Source of the DNA: QHWT01 sp046726015
GTDB lineage: Bacteria; Acidobacteriota; Vicinamibacteria; Vicinamibacterales; 2-12-FULL-66-21
Direction: 5' to 3'
NCBI GenBank assembly: GCA_046726015.1
Contig: JBKOZS010000001.1
Span: 1 to 26,602 of the forward strand
DNA: 26,602 nt
The notes under the pieces are model-generated. The model made no database searches and was not told the DNA's origin. It worked only from the letters and a program-made list of their open reading frames with translations. This document shows, piece by piece, positions 1 through 7,965 of this stretch; position 1 is the first letter of the stretch, and every line of letters starts with the position of its first letter. The translations under genes were made by a program, and so were the position numbers.

Positions 1-1661
1 CCCTGTGCCTTCGGATAGTCCGGTCCGCTCGTGAACAACCGGAGCTGAAACTTCGCGATCGCGTCGCGATGTGCCTGCCCCGCCGTGAACCCGAGTTTCA
101 GCGCGCGATCGATCGCGTAGGCGAGATAGTTCTGTTCCCACAGGGCAATGAACTGCTCGCCATCCGGCCGCTTGCCAATCCACATCACCTTGAACGGGTT
201 CGTCACCGGGTCCTGTTTATTTGCGAACGCATCGAGCCATTCGAGATTCTTCGTCGCCTTTTCGGAGAGATACGCCTTCACCGGCCCGTCGGGATAGACC
301 GCTGCAGCCTCGACGAGGTTGCGCAGCGGCCAGCCGATACCTCGCACTTCGTTGTAGGCGAGAATCCCGTCTCCGCCGCGCACGGTATCGGCCGGATACG
401 TGCGGAGCATGCCGTAGTTGGCCCAGAACGCCATCTCCTCCGTGTAGTAGCGATCCCCGGTTATCAAATACGGCACGTAAGCAAGCGATGGCTGGTGCGC
501 ATTGTCCGGAATCAGCGGCGATTGTCCCGGCCCGGGATCGAGCGATCCGTATTCGCGAATTGGCATCGGACTGCCCTTCACGAAGTCCAGGCCGGCCCCC
601 TGGGCGCGGCCGTCGTACCACAGCGTTGGCCGTTGCGTGAGCGAGACGAGCCGTTCCGTGCCGACGCCCGACGTGGTGCTCTCCTCCGCTTCGCGCACGT
701 GGATCGGCCACGATCCGGACAGGTCGCCGTTGGCAAGCACGTAACTCCGCTGCGTCTGGTTTCGATGGACGAGATACCTCGCGGTCCAGTCGGGATACGG
801 CGCCAGTTCCGCGCGTCCGCCATGCGCGGGCATGTTGCGATCGAGCGCGCCTGATTTCAGGATGTCGAAGGCCGCGCCCACGGGCTCGCTGACCTGGTTG
901 TCCACGAGCGACAGGTAAGCCGGCAGGATGCGCGCGAGGTTGAATGCGCGGAAGTCCGGCGTGATCGTGGCAAGCAGGGTGTCGCCGATCGGAAACACCT
1001 TGCGCCAGCGCGTCAGGTAGTAGTGCTCCACGCCGGCTTTCGTGAACACCGTCTGACCGTTCACAACGATCGCGACATCGTAGGTGACGGTGGTCGCGCC
1101 GGCCTTGTCGAGCACATTCTCGACGCTGACGTCCACGCGTCCCTTGCCGTTCGAATAGACGCGCGTGTCGAAGTTCACGCGGAGGAACGGGTGCTCCCCG
1201 CCGCTCGCCACCGGCTTGACGACCGATCGCCCTTCATAGGCGAGCGGGCCCGACATCCACCGATCCGCGGACGGCGTCGTTGGCAACGTCGCGATGTATG
1301 CCACGCCCCCAATCGTCAGCGTGATCGAAGCTGTCGGCAGGTCAGGTGTGAAGGTCCCACTCGGTGCGGCCGCCGCGCCGATGGCGTAGCTGCCAGCTGT
1401 CGGCACGTTGACGGTGACGAGGGCAAATTTGATCGAGCCGTCAGGCCAGCGGCTCTTTACGTCCGTCTGCGTGGTGAAACTACCCAGCTTCAGCGCGTTG
1501 CCGGTCGGCGCAACGCCCTGGGGAACCGCCTGTCCGAAGGTCAACCAGCCAGCCGACGCGCTGACCGTCCCGATCGAAGATGTCTGCGCGTTCGAGCGAA
1601 TCGCGACGAAAAGGAGAACGAAGACTGCCCCCAGGGCGACGCGGACACACTTCAACTGCAT
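1..1661 (-). CDS. Secreted RIFT-barrel/helical-barrel protein, possible exo-rhamnogalacturonan lyase-like (3' partial)
   Basis: The frame is open from an ATG at 1661 to the left window edge, giving at least 553 residues; the C-terminus lies outside. The start has an AAAGG motif six bases upstream. Residues 1-26 look like a Sec signal peptide (hydrophobic ALGAVFVLLFVAI, then SNAQ). Residues about 27-260 are beta-rich and contain RWPDGSIKFALV (about 71-82), which resembles the W-x-DGS-(V/I)-(R/K)-(W/F) signature of N-terminal RIFT-barrel domains in PcRGLX/YetA-like rhamnogalacturonan lyases. The second half (for example PDNAHQPSLAYVPYLITGD and AFWANYGML) looks like the helical-barrel part of such proteins. 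It lies downstream of the TonB receptor and GH29 gene on the same strand, consistent with one polysaccharide operon. The family assignment is by motif memory only; a different secreted polysaccharide-binding or hydrolase family remains possible. Confidence 0.6.
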   Translation of the reverse strand, partial: MQLKCVRVALGAVFVLLFVAIRSNAQTSSIGTVSASAGWLTFGQAVPQGVAPTGNALKLGSFTTQTDVKSRWPDGSIKFALVTVNVPTAGSYAIGAAAAPSGTFTPDLPTASITLTIGGVAYIATLPTTPSADRWMSGPLAYEGRSVVKPVASGGEHPFLRVNFDTRVYSNGKGRVDVSVENVLDKAGATTVTYDVAIVVNGQTVFTKAGVEHYYLTRWRKVFPIGDTLLATITPDFRAFNLARILPAYLSLVDNQVSEPVGAAFDILKSGALDRNMPAHGGRAELAPYPDWTARYLVHRNQTQRSYVLANGDLSGSWPIHVREAEESTTSGVGTERLVSLTQRPTLWYDGRAQGAGLDFVKGSPMPIREYGSLDPGPGQSPLIPDNAHQPSLAYVPYLITGDRYYTEEMAFWANYGMLRTYPADTVRGGDGILAYNEVRGIGWPLRNLVEAAAVYPDGPVKAYLSEKATKNLEWLDAFANKQDPVTNPFKVMWIGKRPDGEQFIALWEQNYLAYAIDRALKLGFTAGQAHRDAIAKFQLRLFTSGPDYPKAQ

Positions 1662-1707
1662 TTCGGCCTTTCATCGACCGAATGCGCAAGAACCCCGCCA
1701 CTCGAAG

Positions 1708-1740
1708 TTTATCCGCGTTCGTCCGTGTTTATCCGTGTTT
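1708..1740. repeat. Three-copy 10-bp word array
   Basis: Three consecutive copies of a 10-bp unit, TTTATCCGCG, TTCGTCCGTG and TTTATCCGTG, end at the stop codon of the TonB receptor gene. They fill most of the 77-bp gap before the next minus-strand gene. No hairpin or promoter is evident. Confidence 0.6.
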
Positions 1741-4700
1741 AGAACTCGAAGCGGACGCTCAGTTGCATCTGCCGCGGAATCTTCGCTTCAGAGATCGCTC
1801 CGAAATCGTCGTCGGTCACCGTCGTCTCCGGGTCGTCGAAGTTGACGCGGTTGAAGACGTTGAAGACATCCGCCCGCAGAGTCATCCGTGCGGTTCCGTA
1901 GATCGGGAAGTTTTTCCTGAGCGACAGGTCCCATTCGTAGAAGTGCGGCCCCTGGACCATGCCGACCCTGGAATTTCCGCGGCGATCGTTGGGGGCAGCC
2001 GCAAAGGCATCCGTGTTGAACCAGCGGTTTGCACTCCGTTCGCTCGACGGCAGGCTGATCTCGCCGCCGAGGTAATCGGCGCGACGGGTGCCGATGGACG
2101 TATTGCCGTCGACCGTCAGGTACTCTCCCGACTGCCAGCGCGTCTTGCCGCTCAATTCCCAACCGCCCAGCACAGCGGCGACGACGTTGTTCCGATCGCG
2201 CAGGAACGGCATCTCGTAGGTCCACGTCGCCACCAGCGCATGCCGGCGGTCGTAGTTCGTGGGTCCGACGAAGAAGTCCCGGTCGAACGGATCGCCGGGC
2301 GTGAACCCTTCGGCGGCCAGCGGATTGTCGCCGTTACCACTCCCGAGGCCCGTCGCCTTGCCGAGCGTGTAGCTGACCGTGTAGCGAATCGTCCCCCTGC
2401 GTCTGTTCAGATAGAACTGGACGCTGTTGAAGTCGGCGAACGCGTCGCTGCGACGTTGACGGATCGACGAGTACCCCTTGTAGGGCCGCAGGAAGTTGGT
2501 GTTCGCCCGCTGGGCGGCCGGCAGCGCGGCGTTCGCGGCGAGCACCTCGAATGACGGCTGATTGATTTCGGGCTGCCACAGCAGGTGGCGTCCGCGGTTG
2601 CCCACGTAAGCCACTTCCGCGAAGTGTCCGAATGGCAGTTCCCGCTGCACGCTGATGCTGTAGTTCAACTGGCGCGGAATGTTGAGATTCGGATCGATCG
2701 CGTTCACGGTCCCCAGCACCGCCGCCGCGGACGCGCGACCCGCGAGCGGATTCGCCAGGTTGGCATTCTCGACCGCGACGCTGGGCACGAACGGCGGCAG
2801 GTTGGTCTGCGAGTAGATGACGTTCCCTTCGGGCTTGTCATAGAACAACCCGACGCCTCCGCGGATGACCCAGTTGTCGTTGAGCGTGTACGCGCCGCTG
2901 AAGCGCGGCATGAACAGATGGTGTGTGTCGTACAACCCGCGCGGAGCGCCGGTCGGGATCAACGCGGCGGCGTTCTCGTCGATCGTCACTCGATCCTGCT
3001 CGTCCGCCGGCACACCATTGCCGGCCCTGATCAAGCCGGTGTACGGGTTGCCGGAGTTCGGCACGATGCTGCCGTTCCGGTTCAACTCCACGGCCGCGGC
3101 CGGATCGTAGAGTGCCGGGTCGAAGTTGCTGATGTTATTCGCCTGCGTATAGGTCGGGCTCGCGAGTTCGTAGCGAAGGCCGATCTCGAGACTCAGTTTT
3201 GGCGCAACCCGCCAGGTGTCCGACGCGAACGCGCCGTACTGCGTAAAGCGGAAGAATCCGAGCGGATCGTCGGCTCCCTCGGAATACGTGCGGAAGTTTC
3301 CGAGCAGCGCATCGGCGAACGACAGACCCGTGGTGTTCGGGTTGCCGGTTGGGTTGAAGTTGACGACGCCGGTGTGCTGGAAGCGGCCGTTCTGGTCCTT
3401 TCGATTGCGCGTGAACAGGAACCCAAACCGCATCGCGTGCGCGTCGCGCAGCCACGTCAACGTGTCCTGCGCGGTGATGTCAGTCGTTGGCGAGAGCAAC
3501 GACTGCGATGGTCCCGTGAGCGCCGCCGGTGCCCCGGTGCCGGAGAAGCTGACGTTCGGAATACCCTCGTCATAGCGCCCGGCGCTGAAGACCTGTGGAA
3601 AGGCAAAGCCGTAAGTGTCGCGGCGCCATGCGTCGCCGAACGGCGGAATACGCTGACCGTTCCACGAGGCGTTCACCTTCACTTCATTGACGACGGTCCG
3701 GCTCGCGACCCACGAGTGCGCGAGCTGGTAGCTGTAGCCCGGCCGAAGACGCCGGGTCGGAATCGTCGGCAGGGCCGCATTGATGAACGTCCCGCGCGGC
3801 TCGATCAGGTCGTACGTGTCGTGCAGATACCGCAGGTAGAACGAGTGATTGCTGTTCGCGCGGTAATCGAACCGCAGGATGTCCTCGCGGAAGTCGAACG
3901 GAAAGTCGAGCTGGTAGGTGGCGTTGTTCGCGGCTGGCGTATCGCTGTAAACGGCCGCCATCCCGATCATCTTCTCGTAGGCATTCGCGATGGCCCGGCC
4001 ATCGGCGGTGATGCGATCCTGCGGGATCACGTTGCCAGGGAATGGCTGGCCGGTCAGCGGATCCACGATCACCGTGCTGCGCCGCGAGAAGTCACCACGC
4101 AGTTCGGCGCGTGTCGGCAGCGTGCGGCGCAGCGGTGATTCCTGGCGATCCAGCGACTTGAACTCCGTGCCGCCGAAGAAGAACAGCTTGTTGCGCATGA
4201 GCGGACCGCCGAACGAACCGCCGTAATCGTTGAAATTCAGCTTGGCCTTGATGGCTTTCCCGTTTTCGTCGCGCGGCGAGAAGAAGTTGGCCGCATCGAG
4301 CGAATCGTTGCGGTAGGTCTCGAAGGCGCTCCCCTTGAACTGGTTGGTGCCGCTCTTGGTGACGACGTTGATGGACGCGCCGGAGTTGCGCCCCTTGTCG
4401 GCGGCAAAGTTCGACGTCTGGATCGCCACCTGCTCGATGAAATCGATGCCGACGTTGTTGATCATGCTGCCGTTCGAGCCGGAATCGAGATTGAACCCGC
4501 CGTCGACCGTCAGGTTGTTGCTGTTGCCGCGATTCCCGTTGATGACCGTGCCGCCGGTGCCGAGCCCCGTGGTGATGGCCATCTGGTCGTCTTCGAGCTG
4601 CACGGCGCCGGGAATCAGCGAGGTCAGCTCGAGGTAGTTCCGGCCGGACAACGCCAGCTCGCGCACCTGCGCGCCGTCGATGACGCGCGAGATCTCGCCG

Positions 4701-5083
4701 GACGTGCGGTTCACGACCTCGCCGCGCACGGCTTGCACTTCGACGGTCTCGGTCATGGCGCCGACGCTGAGTGCGAAGTCCGCGGTGATGCGGCCGTCGG
4801 CGGTCAACTCGAAGCCGGTCTTCTGGGCTTTCCTGAATCCCTGCAGCTCCGCCTCGACGGAGTACGTGCTCACCGGCAGGTTGGCGAACACGTAAGTGCC
4901 CGCGGGACCGCTAACGGCGGTCTGGGTGATGTTGGTGTTCGTATTGGTGAGCGTCACCGTGACGCCTGGCAGGACAGCACCCGATGTGTCGCGAACCGTA
5001 CCTGAGATCTGCCCGGTATTCGTTTGCGCCGCCGCCGGTACCGCTGTTAGCACCAGCAGGAGTGCAATCATCCATCCACGCAT
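1739..5083 (-). CDS. Oar-like TonB-dependent outer-membrane receptor with carboxypeptidase-regulatory domain
   Basis: This 1114-residue outer-membrane transporter is predicted to import an oligosaccharide using TonB energy. The start is set at 5083 because the GGGGAGGAG Shine-Dalgarno motif lies just upstream; an in-frame ATG at 5101 would put that motif inside the gene. Order: signal peptide (MRGWMIALLLVLTAVPAAAQ, residues 1-20); carboxypeptidase-regulatory/CNA-B-like domain (about 24-105, GQISGTVRDTSGAVLPGVTV); plug (about 110-230, with VINGNRGNSNNLTVDGG and INVVTKSGTNQFKG); then a beta-barrel ending in LSVRFEF, whose final Phe is the usual OMP assembly signal. Large receptors of this type are abundant in Acidobacteriota. 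It lies between the fucosidase and the RIFT-barrel protein on the same strand, so the ligand is probably a plant or microbial heteroglycan. Ligand identity is inference; family membership is secure. Confidence 0.93.
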   Translation of the reverse strand: MRGWMIALLLVLTAVPAAAQTNTGQISGTVRDTSGAVLPGVTVTLTNTNTNITQTAVSGPAGTYVFANLPVSTYSVEAELQGFRKAQKTGFELTADGRITADFALSVGAMTETVEVQAVRGEVVNRTSGEISRVIDGAQVRELALSGRNYLELTSLIPGAVQLEDDQMAITTGLGTGGTVINGNRGNSNNLTVDGGFNLDSGSNGSMINNVGIDFIEQVAIQTSNFAADKGRNSGASINVVTKSGTNQFKGSAFETYRNDSLDAANFFSPRDENGKAIKAKLNFNDYGGSFGGPLMRNKLFFFGGTEFKSLDRQESPLRRTLPTRAELRGDFSRRSTVIVDPLTGQPFPGNVIPQDRITADGRAIANAYEKMIGMAAVYSDTPAANNATYQLDFPFDFREDILRFDYRANSNHSFYLRYLHDTYDLIEPRGTFINAALPTIPTRRLRPGYSYQLAHSWVASRTVVNEVKVNASWNGQRIPPFGDAWRRDTYGFAFPQVFSAGRYDEGIPNVSFSGTGAPAALTGPSQSLLSPTTDITAQDTLTWLRDAHAMRFGFLFTRNRKDQNGRFQHTGVVNFNPTGNPNTTGLSFADALLGNFRTYSEGADDPLGFFRFTQYGAFASDTWRVAPKLSLEIGLRYELASPTYTQANNISNFDPALYDPAAAVELNRNGSIVPNSGNPYTGLIRAGNGVPADEQDRVTIDENAAALIPTGAPRGLYDTHHLFMPRFSGAYTLNDNWVIRGGVGLFYDKPEGNVIYSQTNLPPFVPSVAVENANLANPLAGRASAAAVLGTVNAIDPNLNIPRQLNYSISVQRELPFGHFAEVAYVGNRGRHLLWQPEINQPSFEVLAANAALPAAQRANTNFLRPYKGYSSIRQRRSDAFADFNSVQFYLNRRRGTIRYTVSYTLGKATGLGSGNGDNPLAAEGFTPGDPFDRDFFVGPTNYDRRHALVATWTYEMPFLRDRNNVVAAVLGGWELSGKTRWQSGEYLTVDGNTSIGTRRADYLGGEISLPSSERSANRWFNTDAFAAAPNDRRGNSRVGMVQGPHFYEWDLSLRKNFPIYGTARMTLRADVFNVFNRVNFDDPETTVTDDDFGAISEAKIPRQMQLSVRFEF

Positions 5084-5103
5084 GCTCTCCTCCCCTTTCA
5101 CTC

Positions 5104-5130
5104 GATCGATTCCCTCGCACTTAATCGATC
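5104..5130 (-). promoter_or_regulatory. Perfect 8-bp inverted repeat upstream of the TonB receptor
   Basis: GATCGATT at 5104-5111 and AATCGATC at 5123-5130 are exact inverted copies with an 11-base spacer. The element lies 21-47 bases upstream of the receptor start and just upstream of its Shine-Dalgarno motif. It could be an operator or a leader hairpin; the sequence alone does not decide. Confidence 0.4.
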
Positions 5131-5226
5131 AGCGTTCCACCTTGTCTCCTTCTTCGCCCGGGACTCCGCCCCGGACCCCGGCTCGGTCGCTCGCGGGGCC
5201 CCCCTACCCCGCTCCGCTTCCTCGCC

Positions 5227-5243
5227 GGCGCGCCGTGCGCGCC
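5227..5243 (-). terminator. GC-only hairpin after the fucosidase gene
   Basis: GGCGCGC (5227-5233) and GCGCGCC (5237-5243) form a perfect 7-bp stem with a 3-base loop, 12 bases past the GH29 stop. No T-tract follows on the minus strand, so it is at best a weak or factor-assisted terminator, or an mRNA-stabilising hairpin. The surrounding 5150-5245 stretch is very GC-rich with several further short complementary G/C runs and no gene. Confidence 0.3.
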
Positions 5244-5255
5244 CAAGTGGCGGGA

Positions 5256-6644
5256 TTAGCGTTGCGCTTTGTCGCCCTCGAACTCCACCACGACAACTGT
5301 TGCCATCGGATCGAGCATCGGCCGCGGCATGTTGATCGTCGTCTTGCCACTCTCGTTCTTCAGCTCGACCGGCGCGTTGTCGGCGAGCCGATACGCGCGC
5401 GTAATACGATTCTTCATCGCGGGAATCTCGAACGGCGCACGCGGCTCGCCGAAGAACGTGAAATACAGCTTCCCGGGTTTCGTCGTGACGCGCCATTCCG
5501 TCTGTGCGAAGAAAAGCTTCTGGCCCCGAACATCCTTCGCGTTGCGCGCCGTGTACTCACCGAACTCATCACCGAACGGTGATTGGTGCGCACCGTAGAC
5601 GGCGTCACCGTTGACCTTCAGCCAGCGCCCGACGGTGCGGAGGATGTCCTGGCTCGGCTGCGGAATCACTCCCTCTGCCGTGGGCCCGACATTCAAGAGG
5701 TAGTTGCCTCCCTTGCTGACGATGTCCACGAGCTTGAAGGTGATCTGCCCGGGCGATTTCCAGTTCGTGTCGTCGGTGCGAAAGCCCCACGTGTCGTTAA
5801 TCGTCGCGGGCGTTTCCCAGGCTTCGGTCGATGCTTCCGGAGGGATGACGTTGTCCCCGGTGGATCGGTAATCCCCTTCGGTCCCGAGGCGGCCGTCAAT
5901 CAGCGTGTTCGGCTGCATCGACCGCACGATGTCGGCGAACCGCTGTCCGCGCTCTTGCGTCATCATCCGCGGCGTGTCGAACCAGATCAGGGCGACCGGC
6001 CCGTAGCCGCTGAGCAGCTCGCGTACCTGCGGCTCCGCCTTCTCGCGCAGGTACTTGTCGTACGGCTTGAGCTCCTTGCCACTGGCATCCTGGTCCGGGC
6101 CGAAGTCCCACGTATTGCCGGCCCCTCCGGGCTCGTGCCAGTCCTGCGACTGCGAATAGTAGAAGCCGAGGCGCATGTTGCGCTTCGCGCAGGCATCGGC
6201 AAGCTCCTTCAACACGTCGCGCCTGAACGGCGTGGCATCGACGATGTTGTAGGGGCTGACCTTCGACTTGAACATCGCGAACCCGTCGTGGTGCTTCGAC
6301 GTGATGACGATGTACTTCATGCCGGCGTCTTCGGCGAGCTTGACCCACGCGTCGGGATCGAATTTGACGGGATTGAACTTTGCGGCGAGCTTCTCGTACT
6401 CCTTCACCGGAATCTGCGAGCGGTTCATGATCCACTCGCCAAGGCCGAGCGATCGTTTGCCGCTCCATTCACCGGCCGGGATCGCGTAGAGCCCCCAGTG
6501 AATGAACATCCCGTATTTCACGTCTCGAAACCATTCGAGCCGCTTTTCTTTGGCAGGATCGCGTGGCGTCGGCGCCGGGGCCTGTGCCCCGCCCGCGACA
6601 GTGAGAACTGCGGCAACGAGTAACGCAACTCCGGCTCGACGCAT
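5256..6644 (-). CDS. GH29 alpha-L-fucosidase, secreted
   Basis: A 462-residue exo-hydrolase predicted to remove terminal alpha-L-fucose (retaining mechanism). Start 6644 is chosen because GGAAGGGG precedes it and the N-terminus is then a clean signal peptide (MRRAGVALLVAAVLTVAGGAQA); in-frame codons further upstream run into the promoter/operator region. GH29 hallmarks are FIHWGLYAIPAGEW near the start of the barrel, ITSKHHDGFAMF, LGFYYSQSQDW and ALIWFDTP, where Asp223 matches the catalytic nucleophile. A C-terminal beta-domain (about 375-462) follows. The usual acid/base is not conserved across GH29 and cannot be assigned here. The gene is first in the minus-strand unit with the TonB receptor downstream (172-bp gap), and diverges from the LacI-type regulator gene, which probably controls it. 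Confidence 0.93.
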   Translation of the reverse strand: MRRAGVALLVAAVLTVAGGAQAPAPTPRDPAKEKRLEWFRDVKYGMFIHWGLYAIPAGEWSGKRSLGLGEWIMNRSQIPVKEYEKLAAKFNPVKFDPDAWVKLAEDAGMKYIVITSKHHDGFAMFKSKVSPYNIVDATPFRRDVLKELADACAKRNMRLGFYYSQSQDWHEPGGAGNTWDFGPDQDASGKELKPYDKYLREKAEPQVRELLSGYGPVALIWFDTPRMMTQERGQRFADIVRSMQPNTLIDGRLGTEGDYRSTGDNVIPPEASTEAWETPATINDTWGFRTDDTNWKSPGQITFKLVDIVSKGGNYLLNVGPTAEGVIPQPSQDILRTVGRWLKVNGDAVYGAHQSPFGDEFGEYTARNAKDVRGQKLFFAQTEWRVTTKPGKLYFTFFGEPRAPFEIPAMKNRITRAYRLADNAPVELKNESGKTTINMPRPMLDPMATVVVVEFEGDKAQR

Positions 6645-6696
6645 GTCGCTGCCCCTTCCGTTCGTGACGCTCTTGACGCGCCCGGCAAACGGCGTT

Positions 6697-6725
6697 GTGA
6701 TACCATCCTTTACCGCTAAAGGCAA
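6697..6725 (-). promoter_or_regulatory. Putative sigma70-type promoter of the fucosidase unit
   Basis: On the minus strand TTGCCT (6725-6720) and TATCAC (6702-6697) are separated by exactly 17 bases, each matching four of six consensus positions of -35 and -10 boxes. One operator-like 14-mer lies across the spacer and reaches into the -35 box, a typical repression position. Predicted from sequence only. Confidence 0.45.
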
Positions 6726-6743
6726 GCTACTTTAGCGGTAAAG
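6708..6743. promoter_or_regulatory. Pair of LacI-family-like operator sites in inverted orientation
   Basis: CTTTACCGCTAAAG (6708-6721) and CTTTAGCGGTAAAG (6730-6743) are exact reverse complements separated by 8 bases. Each 14-mer is itself a near-palindrome centred on CG, the layout typical of LacI-family operators, and their centres are 22 bp apart, about two helical turns. They lie between divergent genes for GH29 and a LacI-family regulator. I infer that this regulator binds them; I did not see another copy of the motif in the window. Confidence 0.65.
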
Positions 6744-6760
6744 CTTGTACCTTCGACGAG

Positions 6761-6946
6761 AAGGTTCTAGAGGTTCCAGCGTTCAAGGGGTTCCCGGTTC
6801 GGGTTCGCAGGGTTCTACCGTTCGGGTTCCAGGGGGCTCGCGGTTCGAGATCGCGAAGGCAGATCGAACCATTTGAACCCGAACGCCTGGGAACCAGTTG
6901 AACCAGAACTCTGGAACCGCTGGAACCCGGGAACCAGTAGAACCTT
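6761..6946. repeat. GGTTC/GAACC inverted word array
   Basis: The left half (6761-6857) carries eight GGTTC words and the right half (6868-6946) eight GAACC words, in irregular 8-16 base spacing. Outer ends match as AAGGTTCT (6761-6768) and AGAACCTT (6939-6946), so the whole forms a large imperfect inverted repeat centred near 6853. It fills the interval between the operator pair and the regulator gene and contains no convincing ORF. A plus-strand transcript would carry it as a long leader hairpin ending 11 bases before the regulator start. Confidence 0.6.
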
Positions 6947-6957
6947 CCAGGTGACAT

Positions 6958-7965
6958 ATGGCCACGACGATGAAGCGGATCGCCGGCGAGCTGGGCGTAT
7001 CCATCACGACCGTCTCGAAGGTGCTCAACAACCGCGAGGACATCGGCCACGCCACACGCGCGCGCGTGCTCGCCAAGGTCGCGGAGCTCGGCTACCAGCC
7101 CAACGCGGTCGCCAGGAGTCTCACCCTCCGGCGCACCCACACCCTCGGCATCGTCATTCCCGACCTGATGCACTCGTTCTTCGTCGAGATCATTGCCGGG
7201 CTCGAATCGGTCGCCAGCGCGCGCGGATTTGGTCTCCTGCTCTGCAGCTCGAACGAAGACCCCGCGAAGGAACGCGAGGAGATCGAGATGCTGCGCCAGC
7301 GCCAGGTCGACGGCATCATGCTCGCGTCGGCGAACGCCTCGGGCAACAGCGATCTGCTGCAGCGGCTGACCGCGCTGGGTATCGGCCTGGTGATGATCGA
7401 TCGCGACGATCATCCGGCGGTCCGCTGCGATCGGGTGATCACGGACGACGAGGAGGTCGGGCGCATCGCGACCACGCACCTGGTCGACCAGGGATGCTGC
7501 GCCGTGGCGCACATTGCGGGACCGTCCATCGTGCACGCGAAGCGGCGCGCGCAGGGGTATCGGGCCGCGCTGAAGGACCACGGCGTTCGCGGACGCGGCG
7601 AGTGGATTGCACGCGGCGGCTTCAAGGAGGCGGACGGCTACCGCGCGATGACGAAGCTGCTCTCGCTCGAGCCGCGAGTGGACGGCGTGTTCGCCGCCAA
7701 CGATCCGGCTGCGATCGGCGCCATGAAAGCGATCTGGGACGCGGGGCTGCGGGTGCCGCAGGACGTCAAGGTGGTGGGCGCCGGGCACATCGCGATGGGC
7801 GACCTGCTGCGCGTGCCGTTGACGACCGTCAGCTGGTCGCGGGAAGAGCAGGGGAAGCGCGCGGGAGAACTGCTGTTCGATCGCCTCGGTCAGAAAGCGA
7901 GCGACAAGTTCCGCCGCGTCATCATCCCGCCCGAGCTCGTGGCGCGCGAATCGACGGCACGATGA
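6958..7965 (+). CDS. LacI-family transcriptional regulator
   Basis: A 335-residue LacI/GalR-type regulator. The N-terminal helix-turn-helix spans about residues 5-50 (MKRIAGELGVSITTVSKVLN, then GYQPNAVARSL hinge-helix region). A periplasmic-binding-protein-like effector domain follows (TLGIVIPDLMHSFF at about 62, VDGIMLAS, VDGVFAANDPAAIGAM at about 241). AGGTGA lies five bases before the ATG. The effector is unknown but by context probably a sugar or oligosaccharide from the locus. The stop overlaps the next start as ATGA, so regulator, lyase/GH97 and symporter are translationally linked. The divergent upstream region holds two operator-like sites, suggesting autoregulation plus control of the fucosidase/TonB unit. 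Confidence 0.95.
   Translation: MATTMKRIAGELGVSITTVSKVLNNREDIGHATRARVLAKVAELGYQPNAVARSLTLRRTHTLGIVIPDLMHSFFVEIIAGLESVASARGFGLLLCSSNEDPAKEREEIEMLRQRQVDGIMLASANASGNSDLLQRLTALGIGLVMIDRDDHPAVRCDRVITDDEEVGRIATTHLVDQGCCAVAHIAGPSIVHAKRRAQGYRAALKDHGVRGRGEWIARGGFKEADGYRAMTKLLSLEPRVDGVFAANDPAAIGAMKAIWDAGLRVPQDVKVVGAGHIAMGDLLRVPLTTVSWSREEQGKRAGELLFDRLGQKASDKFRRVIIPPELVARESTAR

Noticed and set aside
2585..4138. Long plus-strand open frame of 517 codons
   Set aside because: It is antisense to the TonB receptor gene, which has clear domain motifs; the frame is a by-product of high GC codon use.
6873..7961. Open frame running upstream into the lyase/GH97 gene, suggesting a 1395-residue protein
   Set aside because: The upstream part overlaps the LacI-family gene out of frame and has no domain-like content; the ATG at 7962 begins a proper signal peptide and overlaps the regulator stop as ATGA.
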